From NCBI GenBank assembly GCA_947846985.1, contig CANTUZ010000010.1, positions 24,661,095-24,725,094 on the forward strand: a stretch of DNA of 64,000 bases, read 5' to 3'. The stretch is from Fratercula arctica. Its lineage: Eukaryota > Chordata > Aves > Charadriiformes > Alcidae. This document shows positions 1 through 12,800 of the stretch, piece after piece. The stretch's first letter is position 1; every line of letters begins with the position of its first letter. The notes under the pieces are model-generated. The model did not search any database. It was not told the DNA's origin and saw only the letters and a program-made list of their open reading frames with translations. A program made the translations under genes and the position numbers.

Positions 1-3000
1 CCCGGAAAATGATAATCCCTTCTATTATTACTGCAAATATTTGAAACGGATGAAAAGTCTCATTTGTTCAGCCCTTCATGCCTCTCTTTAGAGCTTCCCA
101 CCTTGTAAATGGGTTGCTGTTGAGGTGATAAAATACGTGATAGGACAAGGAAGGCTTTGCTTTGTGTGGGTGGCAAATGCAGAGGCTCTAGGAGAGAATG
201 TATAGTTTTATACTGTGATAACAAAGGCAAAAAATGCCTGTACGGTTTTCTGAAATGCCTCCTGGTTGTAGGAAAATAAAGTCTGTCCTTTTCTGTATGT
301 GAATATTCAAGATCTGACTGCCCGTTACAGCAAAACGCAGGGCCATGTGCTTTCTGTACTATTTTGTAGTCCCAGTTCCAATATAAGGACCAATGTGGAC
401 CTCTTTCCCCAAGAGGGAGTCTGCTCTTGCAGTCTTTGATTCTGACCATTTACATCCTTTGGGGCTGAATAGAAAATACCAGCGCACGGAGCCAGAGGTC
501 TGCTGAGTGGTGACAGGTCCCTGGACTATTTTGGTCACTTGAGTTGGGCTTGTGTTTCTTTAAAGTCTGTCTAGATGCAGCACTCCCTTTCCAGAGTCAG
601 ATGGAGTGATGAATGTTGAGGTGTCTTTGGTCAAATGCCTTGGGTCTTTGTTTCTGTCTTATATGTTTTTTCTCACATTGCTTTTATCTTCTCAGTCTTT
701 AGTGTAATTTTTTTTCCCCATGACCTCTTCACATGAGAAGAAAATGCTGTTCCCCTCTACATTTTGTGGAACTAAGACACAAAGGGACCTAAATCTGTAG
801 CATAAAAGGGAACTTAAAAACGTCTTAAAATAACGTGTTCCTTTCAGGTTAATCAGGCCTCACTGCGGTATAAATTTTAAGCTGTCCTGTGGTCTGAATT
901 GCATGTTTTGGGAAATCTTTATACACAGCTGAATGATAGCATGCATAATTGTGAACAGTTCAAGTTTGCCTCTAAAACTGTTACAACTGAGATAACTTCA
1001 GTGTTAAGTCCATTTGCCCATGCTTAAAGTCTGCAAATACTGTTCTGATCAGGGAGCTTCTTCACCGTCACAAAGATTTTGAAGGTTAAATCAGAATTAC
1101 TGCATTTGGACTGTGTTTTAACAGCAACCAAATTGCCAAGCTTTCTGGCCTGTTGCAGAAAGAGACTTCTTCATTTGCCTGACAACTTGTTTCAATAACA
1201 CTGACTATTGAGCATCTTCCCAGTAAAATGCATTGTATGAGGACATCCATTCAATGAATTTGATCACTTGGCTGGCTGAAGGTCACACCTCAAACAGTGT
1301 GATATAACTGGAGCAAATTCATTAATACCTACATTCTAGTTACAAAAGGCTAAAGTTTTCATCTTTTCCCTCTCTTTGCATTTACTCAATTCTAATGCAA
1401 AGTATCAAATGAGTGTAATGGTGTTACTGATCAGAAGTATTTAGTGCATATACTGAAGTCCCACTTCAGTATATTACCACTGGAGAAAGGTACTTGGTTA
1501 CTTAATATAAAATCCTGTTTAGGAATCTGGATGCTATTTGTCAGTCAGGAAGATGCACACAAATGCTCCTTCCATTAGGCACTTAAAATGCATAGCACCT
1601 TTCTTCACTAGATGTGCATTCACAAATAATGCATTTATGTTGTTGGAGGAGAGCGCTAGTTACTTGCCTTTAGTCTTTTCTCCTGTAAGTGTAAGAGACA
1701 TCAGTCTACTCTTCCGTCTAGCTTCTGGAGTCATTCTGTTCTGTAAATGTGTATTGGCAAGCTGTGGTCATGTATTCAGTCTCAGCTTCTTCATGGGCCA
1801 TGCATACGTGCCTTTATGCATATCTTTGTCTGGGATAGGAGATGTACATTTAGTATATTTTTCCTCATGAGAAAGTTAAGACCTTGCTCTTTTTCTTCCT
1901 AGGCGTTACAGTAATTTATTTTATTGGTCTCCATCAAAGACCATCCTAGCTACCTTGTTTAAAAATCATGTGAATGTGGCAGGCAGTGCGCAGCTATAGA
2001 AATGATTGCAGTTGGTAGTATCTACTTAAGTGCAGATTTTTGTTTTTATTTTTACTTTTTTTGTAGAAGTTCATCCAGTTACTCTTTGATTGGTCTTGTG
2101 TTTTCAGTGCTGGACTGGTGCTTGATACTGTTTCAGAACTTCCTGGGCTTTGATGTGGTTTTGAAACAAAAAGGCTGATTCTCCTCCCTGCCTTCATCCT
2201 TCCCTGCCCCAATATTTATTGGGGTGCAAGTTTTTTATCTAGCCTTTCCTGCTTCCCTTGTGCTTGTTTCTTTACTTGCATGCAGCAGACAAAGGTGTTA
2301 CAGGAGCAGGAGAGTGATGGAAGTGAGGAAGTCTGCATTTCTTATTTCAGCTGCTCCAGTCTGCTGCTGACCTCTGGCCTCCAGCCATGGCTAGACACAG
2401 GTGCGTGTTAGTTACCACTCCTTCCCAAAGGCGGTGCTTCACATTTGCTTTTTGAAATGCCAGGTACCTTTCTTCACAAGCAAGTAAGCTCTGAAGCAGT
2501 TTCGCCTGCTATTAGGACTTCGATTTTTAAAACTGAACTGCTTTCAAGACTTTCTCCCGAACAAGGGAAGGGACTGTTGCTGTAGACTGTACTTGCTGAA
2601 AGGGTAGAATTTAAAACCTGGCTGGCTACTGGGGGCAAGCCAAGGTAGTAGCTGTCTACAGCTGAGCTAAACAGCCAAGAAGAGAAGCTGACAGGAAGCT
2701 AGAAACTTGATATGTGATCCTCTGATTTTAAGATCTTTGTAGGTCAGCAGGAAAGTCTTAAGTTTCTCAGCTGGTTTCTGGTAAAATATCCTGTGGAGAT
2801 TTAAAAAAAAAAAAAAAAAAAAAAAAGGTTGAGCGGGGGGAGGGAAGGAGTATGAGTAATATTGAAAGCCAGTGTGAGGCCTAGGCCGTAGCACTTCACA
2901 TCAGTGTAAAGCTTTCTGATAGAACACTGCTGGAGGTCAGCAAATAATGAATTGTAGTAATCAAGCTGAGAAATTACAAAGGCTTTAATGAAATGTTTCT

Positions 3001-3613
3001 AGATGTCTGCTGTCAGAGTTGTTTCAGTCCCCTGCTGCTTGGAAGATGGCAGAGAGATAAATCTGTTATAGCTTGGGGTAGATCTGATGGCCAGGTAGGA
3101 AGGTGGTTTTTATATTTGTAAAGTGAATCTAATGCTGCAGAGCATGAAGCTGTGCAGTGACAGCCTGGAATCTCTACAGAGCGCTCATGTTCCAGTCCCA
3201 CCCCTATGCAACCAGTATTCATTAAACATTTCTTAATAGGGACTAATCTGAGGAAAAGACAGCTAGCTCATGGAACCCATGCAATGTCCAGTTGTCTCTG
3301 ATGTGTTTACAAAGGAGGCAAAACAACAACAAAAAACCTCTATCAGACAGGAGACCTTAATGTAAGCTGTGATATGGACTTTGGTAAAAGTGCTTGGTCA
3401 GGGGCACTTGGGCTGGTACTAACTCTGCAGTGAGAAAGGGCCTAGTTACATCACTACCTTCTCTTAAACTAGTTCCCTGCTACTAGTTTTAATTCTCTGT
3501 TAAACTGTATTGACTTATTTCATTCCCACAAGGTTGAATGCTGTGGAACTATGCTTGTAATCAGATGGAGTAAATCCTGTACTGTTTTTAACCATTTACA
3601 GCACCCTCCTTAC
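1..3613. other. DUSP29 intron 2 (left part); no gene seen
   Basis: Non-coding DNA between DUSP29 exon 2 and its last exon, which is outside the window. I looked for an exon carrying the HCX5R motif in the minus-strand frames and saw none. A 24-base A-run (2803-2826) is the only simple repeat of note. The short open frames here have no recognisable motifs. Confidence 0.7.
2803..2826. repeat. A-run of 24 bases
   Basis: An uninterrupted A homopolymer followed by a G-rich stretch. No polyadenylation signal or gene-like sequence precedes it, so a processed retrocopy tail is not supported. Confidence 0.95.
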
Positions 3614-3834
3614 TTGTTTCGTCCTGAAGCGCATTGTCAATGAATTTAGAAGCTGAATAAAAGAACTGGCTGAGCTTGAAAGTGGGGAGATCATCTGCTT
3701 CCACTCCGTGGTACTCCACATTCATGTCATGGTAATATTCTGGTCCTGTGTCCACGTTCCGCTGGCCGTGGGCGGCATTGAGGATGTGGGTGAAGCCTGC
3801 CTTCTGAAGACTGTAGCGATCTAATGCAGTTTTC
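3614..3834 (-). CDS. DUSP29: DUSP29 coding exon 2 (phosphatase core)
   Basis: The exon is 221 bp. The acceptor is TTTTAACAG, ending at 3835, and the donor is GTAAGG at 3613-3608. The first base completes Glu59 and the last base, A, opens codon 133. It encodes residues 60-132: the beta-strand and helix around [11 protein letters not shown], the NVDTGPEYY segment, the [10 protein letters not shown] general-acid loop (D107), and the following amphipathic helix [13 protein letters not shown]. Length and phases are identical to exon 2 of DUSP13B in this window. The open frame runs a little past both splice sites by chance. Confidence 0.95.
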
Positions 3835-6800
3835 CTGTTAAAACAAGAGCTGTCATGTAAGTGAGGAAGCTTCTTGCTCACCCAGCAAGCCAGAAAAAAA
3901 ATAAATCTCTGATTAGGTATGTTCTAAATGCTTAAAAAAATGCATCATTTGCCATTGTAGAGATTTTAAGATACTGTCATTCAGAGTGAACGATCCTTCT
4001 GGAGTTCATAACTATCGCTCCCAGGTCCTTAGAGCACCTTAAAAATGAATGTATTTTCCTGGCACCTTTGTAATATAGACAATACTGGTTTCTATCCATC
4101 GTGTACAAGAAGAAACCTAAGATACAGAAAGAAATAGAATGAATTATCTAAAGTCATAAAAGCAAATCAGTGGCAGAACTTGAAATAGGACCCATGAATG
4201 CTGCTTTCCCCTTCTGTCCCATCAATTGATATTGCAGAATTAATAAAAGAGTCAGTACTATGAGAGTAGTAAGATCATCTGGGATTCAAAAAGAAGCTCT
4301 TTATCCCTAAAAGAAATTACAGAGCTTTTCCTCCATTTCTATTTTTAAAAAAATATTTTTTAAAAAAATCATCCTTCTGTGGTCACAACTCCCTGTCAGG
4401 TTTCCTTTTACTGAATGGTTCATTAAACCAGACGTCTAAAGCAAAAAGAGCTAGATATGGAAATTGGATAGTAGCCTTCAGTGGAAGCTGAAAGTCATAT
4501 ATTTAGCCCAATATTCTAATCTATTCTTGTCCTTTCTTCACTTAGACAAGGGAAGTCAGAGAGGAGAGGAAATCCTAGATTTTTGTGTGCCCAATACCCA
4601 CTCTTAAGTGCTTGTCAGCAGTCTGAAATTCCTCAAAAAGTGTAGTGTGTGGACAGATACGTAAAAACTCTTTTGTTCCATTACAGAAAGCTTTTAATTT
4701 TGGAAAGTTTTATTCTGGAAAAGCTGTCGAGTTTCATTAGTGCCTAGGAAGACTACTGAGCTTTTTGCAAAGAATTGCATAGGCTTTATTCTGTTAATAT
4801 ATTTTCATATAACTACTCCTGCTATAAATGAATTAGTGCATGATGTGAAACAGCTTTTTTCAACCAAAAGTACCTCTCTCCATGAATGTTTCCTGAACAT
4901 TTCAATGTGTAAACACAGCTGCTGTCACACAGGACGTTGTGGTGGGCTACCTGTTGTGTTTCATAATTCCAGTGGTGACAGCTCGGAATAGCTTGAAGTT
5001 GACTCCACCTTCCCAGCCTCTTGTCGAAGTCAGAATCCCCCTTTGAGCAGTCAAGAACCTAGTCATTAGAGTATTTCACTGGGATATGGATACTGAAGGT
5101 CTCACCTATGCTCTTTCTGATTTAAATTAAGCTCGTGCTAATTGGCTGTTCCGAGTAGACCGTTCTTCTGCAGAAATTCCTTTCTGGTCAGGAATGATAA
5201 TGTCTTGACCCTACTGGCATTTTTGCTATGAAATAATGTCATAAGTCACCTATGCAGTGATTTAAAAAAGAAATAAAACCTCCAGTTAGTGGGGTGATGC
5301 CTCCCCAGGCTCAGGGGACTCTGGAGGGCAGAGAAGCAGCCAGCATCATCTTGCTGCTAGTGCTGTGACTTGCCACCTTCACCTTGGGTTAAATAATGCC
5401 CACTCATTCCTTTTGTATTTTGGGGGCAGCGATTGACCTAGAAGGATGTTTCTTTTTCTTCCTCCTTTCGGAAAACTTGTCCCTTAGGATTCTGTTCAGG
5501 TGGATGTGCTCTGTACACTTTGCCAGCAAAGGCACTTCAGTTCTGGACTATAAGGATGGCCAGTACTTAAAAAACAGATTAAATGTCCTGGCCAAAGAGT
5601 AAAGGTGCGGAGAATAACTACTTCTTTTGGTTTTGATGTGCTTGAGGTGAACTACAGATTCTGTTTTCAAATTAAGGCTTATTTTGTTTGCCTCCCTGAT
5701 GCTGGGATAGAGAAAATACATTTTCCATTCACCAGGCTTGGCCCAAAGCATGTATCCAACAAACCATGAAAGACTGATGCTTTCAGGTCAGAGATCTGTG
5801 CTCAACTAGAACTCCTGCAAGTGAAGACCTACATGTGGAATAGCAAGTAGGACTACAATGTAGTTAGGGTCAGAAGAAAAACAAGGTTTTTGATGGATGG
5901 TAGATACTGCCAAACTTCGGGTTCTGCAAGCACTGCTGAGACTAATAAATAGCATGTGAATTAAATGATGAAGTTGTTCCGAGCAAGGACAGTGTCAAAC
6001 AATAGGTCACATTACAATCACTAACATTTGACACTTTACATTCATCTGAAATCTAGTTTTCCTGTTTCTGTGATTAGATTCTCAGGAGATTGCCTTTTGG
6101 CACAGTGGGTGCATCTAATGCTTTTGTTTCTGATGGTCACACAGTTTTGTTCAATGTCTTAGGATCTTATTTTTAAGTGCTCAGTGGCCCCAGTGTTTCA
6201 GTAGGTATTCAGAAAGAAGGAATTCTGTCTTTCACTGACTGCATAAGCAGTCAGCTCAGTCTGGCCAAGCTCTTTGAGCTTCCCCCTCCACCTCCCAGTC
6301 TTCCCTGTAGCTGCATACTGTGAATTTGGGGCACAGGATGGAATTAATCCTTCTCATTTAATCAATTAAAGGCAATGCAGTTAGATGTTCATTTTGCATC
6401 ACGATTTGCATTAGTGTTGTCTGGCCCTTGGCCTGTTGGAGTGTGAGAACATGTGCATTTTTACTCTGTGAGCTTACTGTGTTTCCCGTGGCTTGGGCTG
6501 GAAAGGGAAAGAGAAGCAGCAATGGATCAACCTTGAATGCTGTTGCAAAAAGCCCATCATAAATGCTCAGATGTAACTAATTCGCTTAGAGGGTTATCTG
6601 CTCCACTGTTTTTGGCACTGAAGAATTTGTACTGTTTTCCTCAATGCTTGGAATAGGCTGATTTTAAAATGCTACCTGCTTTTTAATTACACTCAATAAG
6701 TAAACTGATTCCGCAGTTTTGGACTGTCCCTTTTGGACTGAATGTAACCTTGCCCAATATAATATTTTTCTTTATAATACGGATGCACATTTTAATCTTT

Positions 6801-9800
6801 CTACTGATGTTGCTAACCTAGAAAACTTCCATTAAATGAATGCTCAGTGTTGAGCGCACAGTTCTGTTAAGATCTCCACATTTTCACGGGAATAGGTGCT
6901 CAGACTCTGCTGTGCGTAGGTGTTGTAGAGCCTTTTAGTTGAACCAAGACCTAAAACAGTTGCCCTGGCTAAGTGAAGCATGGTCAGTGTATGTCCTGTG
7001 GGTATGTGGCTGGTGCATCTGCGGGCTGAGCTATTGTATGTAATCTGTAAAGAGGATGTTGGGTACCTTTCTTCCAGTAGATACCCCGGGCAATATTATC
7101 TATGGAGAGCTTTTCCTAAGGTTTCTAATACATAATGTTTTGTAGAGATCTGAGGAAACTGTTATTGTGCAATACAAACTAGAGCTTACTGGACTGCAAG
7201 AGGTGCCTGCCTTGGGCTTTAAAATCTGCATCTTTTGAAGAAAGCTAAAGTGACAATTACTCTTTTTCAAGAGGAGTGCTTGGTTTCAAAATCAGTATGG
7301 AGATTAGGAAACACTTATGCGTTGTCTCCTTTCTTTCCATCCCCCCAGTCTTGCACTTGATAGTTATGTTTTCATAAAAGATATCTCTGCTATTCTTTCA
7401 AAAACTTCCCTCATTTTTTTTTTCTTGTAAAACCTTTCCCCAAAAGCTAGGCAGGCAGCCCAGTTGGACCAGCACTTGTCATACTGACCTGGGTTTGTCT
7501 GCTTTTTCACTCCTGTCAGCTGCGTTTTCACCTTGCCCATTGATCATAAATACTATTGGGCAGGGATGGCCTGTGCTGAGACTCTGACGCTGCTATAATT
7601 TAGGCAGTTAAGCTTGAGATCATGCTGGGTCTGCAGCATGTTGATTGCCAGTTGACAGAGAGCAGGAAACAGGCTGTTAACCCTCATACAGGGAGACCCA
7701 TATGCCTGTAAATGGAAATGTTACAGTGCCTCTTGATGTGTTTGCTTGGACTGGCTTTAGCCATCAGTGAACTCTGGCTTTGCGTGATGGACTGGCTTGC
7801 TTTCCAACCTCAACTGAATCTGTAGTGTGGATGCCGTTGTGGAAGCATCTCTCATTATCTGTTTACTTTAATCAGAGCCTGTTTTTTTCTTTGGTGTTTC
7901 ATCATTCATGATACTCCTGGTTATGTCCCAAGGGGGAATGCTTTTGGTCTTCCTTGAAGTTTTTACCATGCCTGAGGTATCAGTATTTTAGATGAAAGGA
8001 AGGAATAAGTCAAGCATAAATATCTGCAAATATCCGATCAGTTGAGGTGACTAATAGCATAGGATCATTCGGGGGTATATGAATCATATACCTTATTGGA
8101 GGATTTATAACTCTATTTCTAATTCAGTTTCAGCTAGAAATGGCACAGATTTTTTTCCTTTGCAATTGGCTCACTACCAGAGTTTAATAGTTCCTTTTTC
8201 CCTCTTTGAGTGCTGCTGTTTCCTAATAAATTGCAACTAATATTTCCATTTTTGTGATTATGGTTGAATTTTAAGTCGCCATTGTAAAGAAGAGTTTGCT
8301 ACAAATGTCAATGTAGGTGAAGCCATAAGCATTTGACTGCTCTTGCAATTGTTTTCATTTTGTGTGTCTCCGCCATCTGTGCTATTAGCACTCAATTTCC
8401 TTTTACGTAGTGCAACTGTGGTCTCCAGTGTCTGTCTTGAATGTGTTCCTATGCAGAGAAGGTGAAGTGTGGCACTGGGAGATAACAGTGAAAATTTCAG
8501 TATAATTCAGTTTAGTAAGAGACGAACAGGGCAGATTGGTCCCATGTAAAAATTCATCAGCTCTTCAATTCAGAGCACATAAACGTATGCTAAAAGTTAA
8601 GCATACCCAGAAGTCCTTCCCTCTATAGCCAAGCACGTTAAGCAAAAGCTCAGCACTCTGCTGAATCAGACCCTGCATGTACTGTAGGACAGATGGACTC
8701 ATAAACATGTTTTTAAAGTTCTGAGGCAAGGGGGAGTACTTTGATACGGGAATGCCACCTAAATGGTGAAAATACGACATAAAATCACTTTCACGTAGAG
8801 ATATATTGATAATAACAGACTTACCACCAAGAAGAACTGACCCAAACAAAATTGTCTTCCATTTTCAGATGCTTCCCAAAAGATTATTTCTGTCTCTTAG
8901 GTTGTGCAAGGGCAAGTAAAGGGCTTGTCCAAGACTATGCCTGCTGTCAATTTTAAAGCTCAGATTCATAGGACTAAAAGCAAGTGCTGCAGCAAACTCT
9001 GCCTTCTGGAAGCAACGATGTAAGTAGTTCTAATGTGAAAGAAAATCCTTCCTTTCAAGTTGCCATCTCCAGTGTACCCAATCCCTTCTCTCTCTTTTCA
9101 AAAATACTGTCATAACAAGCTTTAGTCCCAGCTGCTTTCATCAGGAAGATGCCCAAACCAATGGACTTGCAAGAGAGGGGAAAAACAACTTGGAGGCACT
9201 GCAACCTGCACCTCCACATCAAGTATATAAAAAGCAGCAAACAAAGGGAAGAGAAGGCGGCTTGTGAAAACCCAAGCGCATCTAAAGGAGAAGGGAAGCA
9301 ATGTTCCGAAACACCTTGTGGGAGTGTGGGCAGAGCAGCTCCTGCCACGGGTAAGTCAGCACCTTGTAGCTGGTACTGGTCAACCAGAGGACTGGTGTGC
9401 TTATAAGCTCTTAAGTAGAGCCAAGGCTCTTAAGCTTCATGTGAAGGTTGAGCAACGCAAACATCTTTCAGTATAGACTATTAAAGCCCACAGATCGATG
9501 TGACCCAGATCGACAAAATACAAGGAAATCTGAGGCAACATGTTACTAGAAGAGGAATCATCTCAAACTTATCCATTTTCTTAAATGCTGAAGGAAAGCT
9601 TGATGCAGGATGATAATTTACCAGATGGTCAGTGTCAGAAAGAAGCTTCCTGAATATAGGCAATACTGACACTTCCTTGAGAAAATCTGGCAGCTCTCCC
9701 TTCTGAGGAGAGATGTTGAGAATTTCCAATAATATTGACCCAATTTCCTTTGGTAACTCCAGCACTGAGGGAATCTAGAGATAGTGTCGCATTGTATCCC

Positions 9801-12800
9801 CTTTTCCTTCTGAGGTGTTGCTCCATTTCTGTGGATACCTCCTGCTCAGTGTGAATTAGAAGAATTTTTAGGTACCACTGAAAATACTGAACAGAATCTT
9901 CATAATATGTGGTAGAAATAGATTTAGTGGTCCATTTTTTTTCCAGCCCAAAATGGTGGATGTTGTTTTGTAAGTGATCCAACCTAGATACAGGAAATAC
10001 CTCTCTGCTTTCTATACAGCAAAGGCATTAAACACTTCATGTAGTTAGTTCCTGGTTGTTACTTCAGTCACTCACCAAGTGTTAGAAATCACCTATAGAC
10101 AGAGGTGTTTTGTGGGGAAGCGTTACTTATCTTAGAAACCGTTGCTGCTTTGAGGTTTATGGTCCAGTGTTACAGATCTGATTTTCTGGATTGTTAAACT
10201 GCTGTTGCAATTGGCAGGTTCTCATACTAACAGAGTTGAAACTATATCCTCAAGAGTGTTGTTATAATCTAAATCTGCATACACTCCTATTTTTGTATGA
10301 TTAATACTGATGTAGATCCTAGGAGTTCATAAAGCTTAACAGTGGGAGGTAAGTATTTGCTACCCTGAGTGAGTCCCATCTCTTTTCTTCTAGATCAGTA
10401 TGAATTGTCTCTCTACTTGGAAAAAGCCATACTGTAATGTTTTTCTGCAGAAAGGGGAGAGAATGAGTTTTAGTTAAGCATATATTTAAAGTTTAGTTAT
10501 ATATTTTAATTATCATACACTCCAATCTGTAGGTTTGAGTTACTCATATGTCTTCTTGAAGCTTACCTGTGTTAGTTCTCGAGACCATAAGCCCTGTGGC
10601 TCTACTGGGACAAACACAGACCATAGCTTTCTTGAAGCGCAAGCTCAGTTCAGCTGCACATCCACAAAATTTTTCTTTTTAACCTGTAAGGAATTAGACT
10701 CCAGAATACTTCTTTTGCTCTGGGAGTAGTTTGAGAACACAGAAACACCTGAAATTGTGATCAGGCCTTAAACCCTAATGAGAGCTAGAGGACAGTTAAG
10801 AGGAAAACAAAATCTTGGGATGCCTTTGTCTTCAGCTAATATATTCTTTGAAATGCAGAAATGTGCAACCATGAACATCATTTCAGGTAATAAGGTGGTC
10901 ACTGAAGAGCTAGAAGAAGAAAACTACAAGCTGCATAACTGGCAGAGGTTTTCCATGTGACTGCACTGAACCAAGCAGGCTTGGCATTAGCCAGTAGAAC
11001 TGTCTGTGTGAGTAACCTGGTGACCAGTGAAAGAAAGGAGCAAGACAAAGCTGCTTTCTGTCCCTTTAGAAGGCTTCTGGATGTGAGGAGGATACATGCA
11101 GGCACTAATCCTGGTAGCAGATGAATCAAAATCTTGGCAAAGCATGTTTTATTCCTATCACTGGGCTGTCTCCTACAAGTTCCAGTGTCTGGTCTGTAAA
11201 AGTCCTTGGAACTTGCTGGAGGAAAATTTCAATTGGAGCTGAACACAGCATGTTATATTTTGAGGCTTTGATTATTCTGGGCCTGACAGGCTCATGGAGA
11301 TTTCATTGCCTCTGGGCAACATCTGCAGCAAAGCCTTGTAACAAAAGGATTGAGTGGCCTCACAGGGCTCCTTGATAGCCTGTATTGCATTAGAAGGAAG
11401 ATGTGGTTACGTAGTCAGGGTAATTAATTAGCATTTCCATAAGCAGTCACAGGTCCTGTTAACCTTGTAAATGCAGGAGGCAGGAATGAAGCACAGATGT
11501 GAAGGCTCTGAAGATAAACTCTGCATGTGTGTGTTCACTCGATTTTGTTGATGAGCTCCACTAAATTCTTTCAAGATCAACCTTAATTTAGCATGGCTAA
11601 GGATGCAAATACACCCAACATCTGTTCACGTCTCCATGGCAGCTCTTTGGCGACCAGTGCTACAGCAAGATCTTAAAATAAAACAATATAAAAACCCCTG
11701 CCACACTGAAGGGGGAAACTGTTGGTCAGAAGTAAGATGTGGAGCTGGCCGAGGAAAAATATAGAGGTCCCTGGACTTTGCCTGCTTCAAATCAAGTTTT
11801 AGTTCTGGTGATGAAAGCTGCATCTTGACTGCAGGCCGGTTCTCATCTCAGATTTTCTGCTACTGGATGTCAAGTTTGCCCTTATCTGGCTGACAACGGT
11901 CGTTGTCTTTCAGGGAGCCCCATTTTCTGGAGAAGTTTTACTTCTGTTCGCCCCCCGCCTAGTACTCACTTCTTTTTCCTTCTCTATTGGCTTTCTGATT
12001 CTTTTGTTCCATTGCTGTGGGGAACTTGTTTTCCCCTTGAAGCACAGTTGCTTTTCTTCCTGACTTAAGACTGGTCTCCTGCAGAAATATACTGCCCAGT
12101 GTAAGTGGGTGCAGCTCCAAGTACTTCTCAAGAAGCTTCTTTTTCTGTTCCTCTGGTTAGTTTTTGCTAAGTGCAGGACTGAATTGTGTTCAGAGTCATG
12201 CCTCCTAGCACTTATTAAATTACAAGGTGTAACAAGCCACTGCTTCAGGAACGATTACAGGAAAGAGTCAGTGGCTGGTGTCCTGGGCTTAGAGGCTGAC
12301 TCTCCAAAGACCTATTGTCTTATCAGGTCCCTTTACTCAGAGGGCAGCTTTATCACAGAGATAAGAGGGAAATTATTCTCATGGCTTTGTTCAGAATAAT
12401 TCTGCTGGTGTTTTTGAACAGGGATGTAGGAAAAAAATGCCAGAAGAGGCTGTTCCTTACCCTGAACTTTGAGTTGAAAATAGCTAAGAAGAGGGGCAGG
12501 GTAGGATGGGAAGAGGACAACTCAACTACCTTTTCCTTTGTTCCTGAGTCTGTTGGCCAGGCTCTTCCCATGGCTTAAAATATTATATTTTCTTTTCCTG
12601 CCTCTAAAATTGGGAGCCTCAGCTTGGTTAAAGCCCAGAGCTCTTGTGTGTCTTTCTGTTGCCTCTGGCGCCAGAGAAGTGATTGGTCGATGATATTAGG
12701 AGTCTTGTAACTTTGAAAGCTGTATATCTTTCCTCTTTTATAAGCTGGCAACAGATGAATTTTAGGGCCTTTTAAAAAAATTATTGAGAACTTTGGAGCC

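Noticed and set aside
2803..2826. A-run as the tail of a processed retrocopy
   Set aside because: No gene-like sequence or AATAAA precedes it, and no target duplication was seen.
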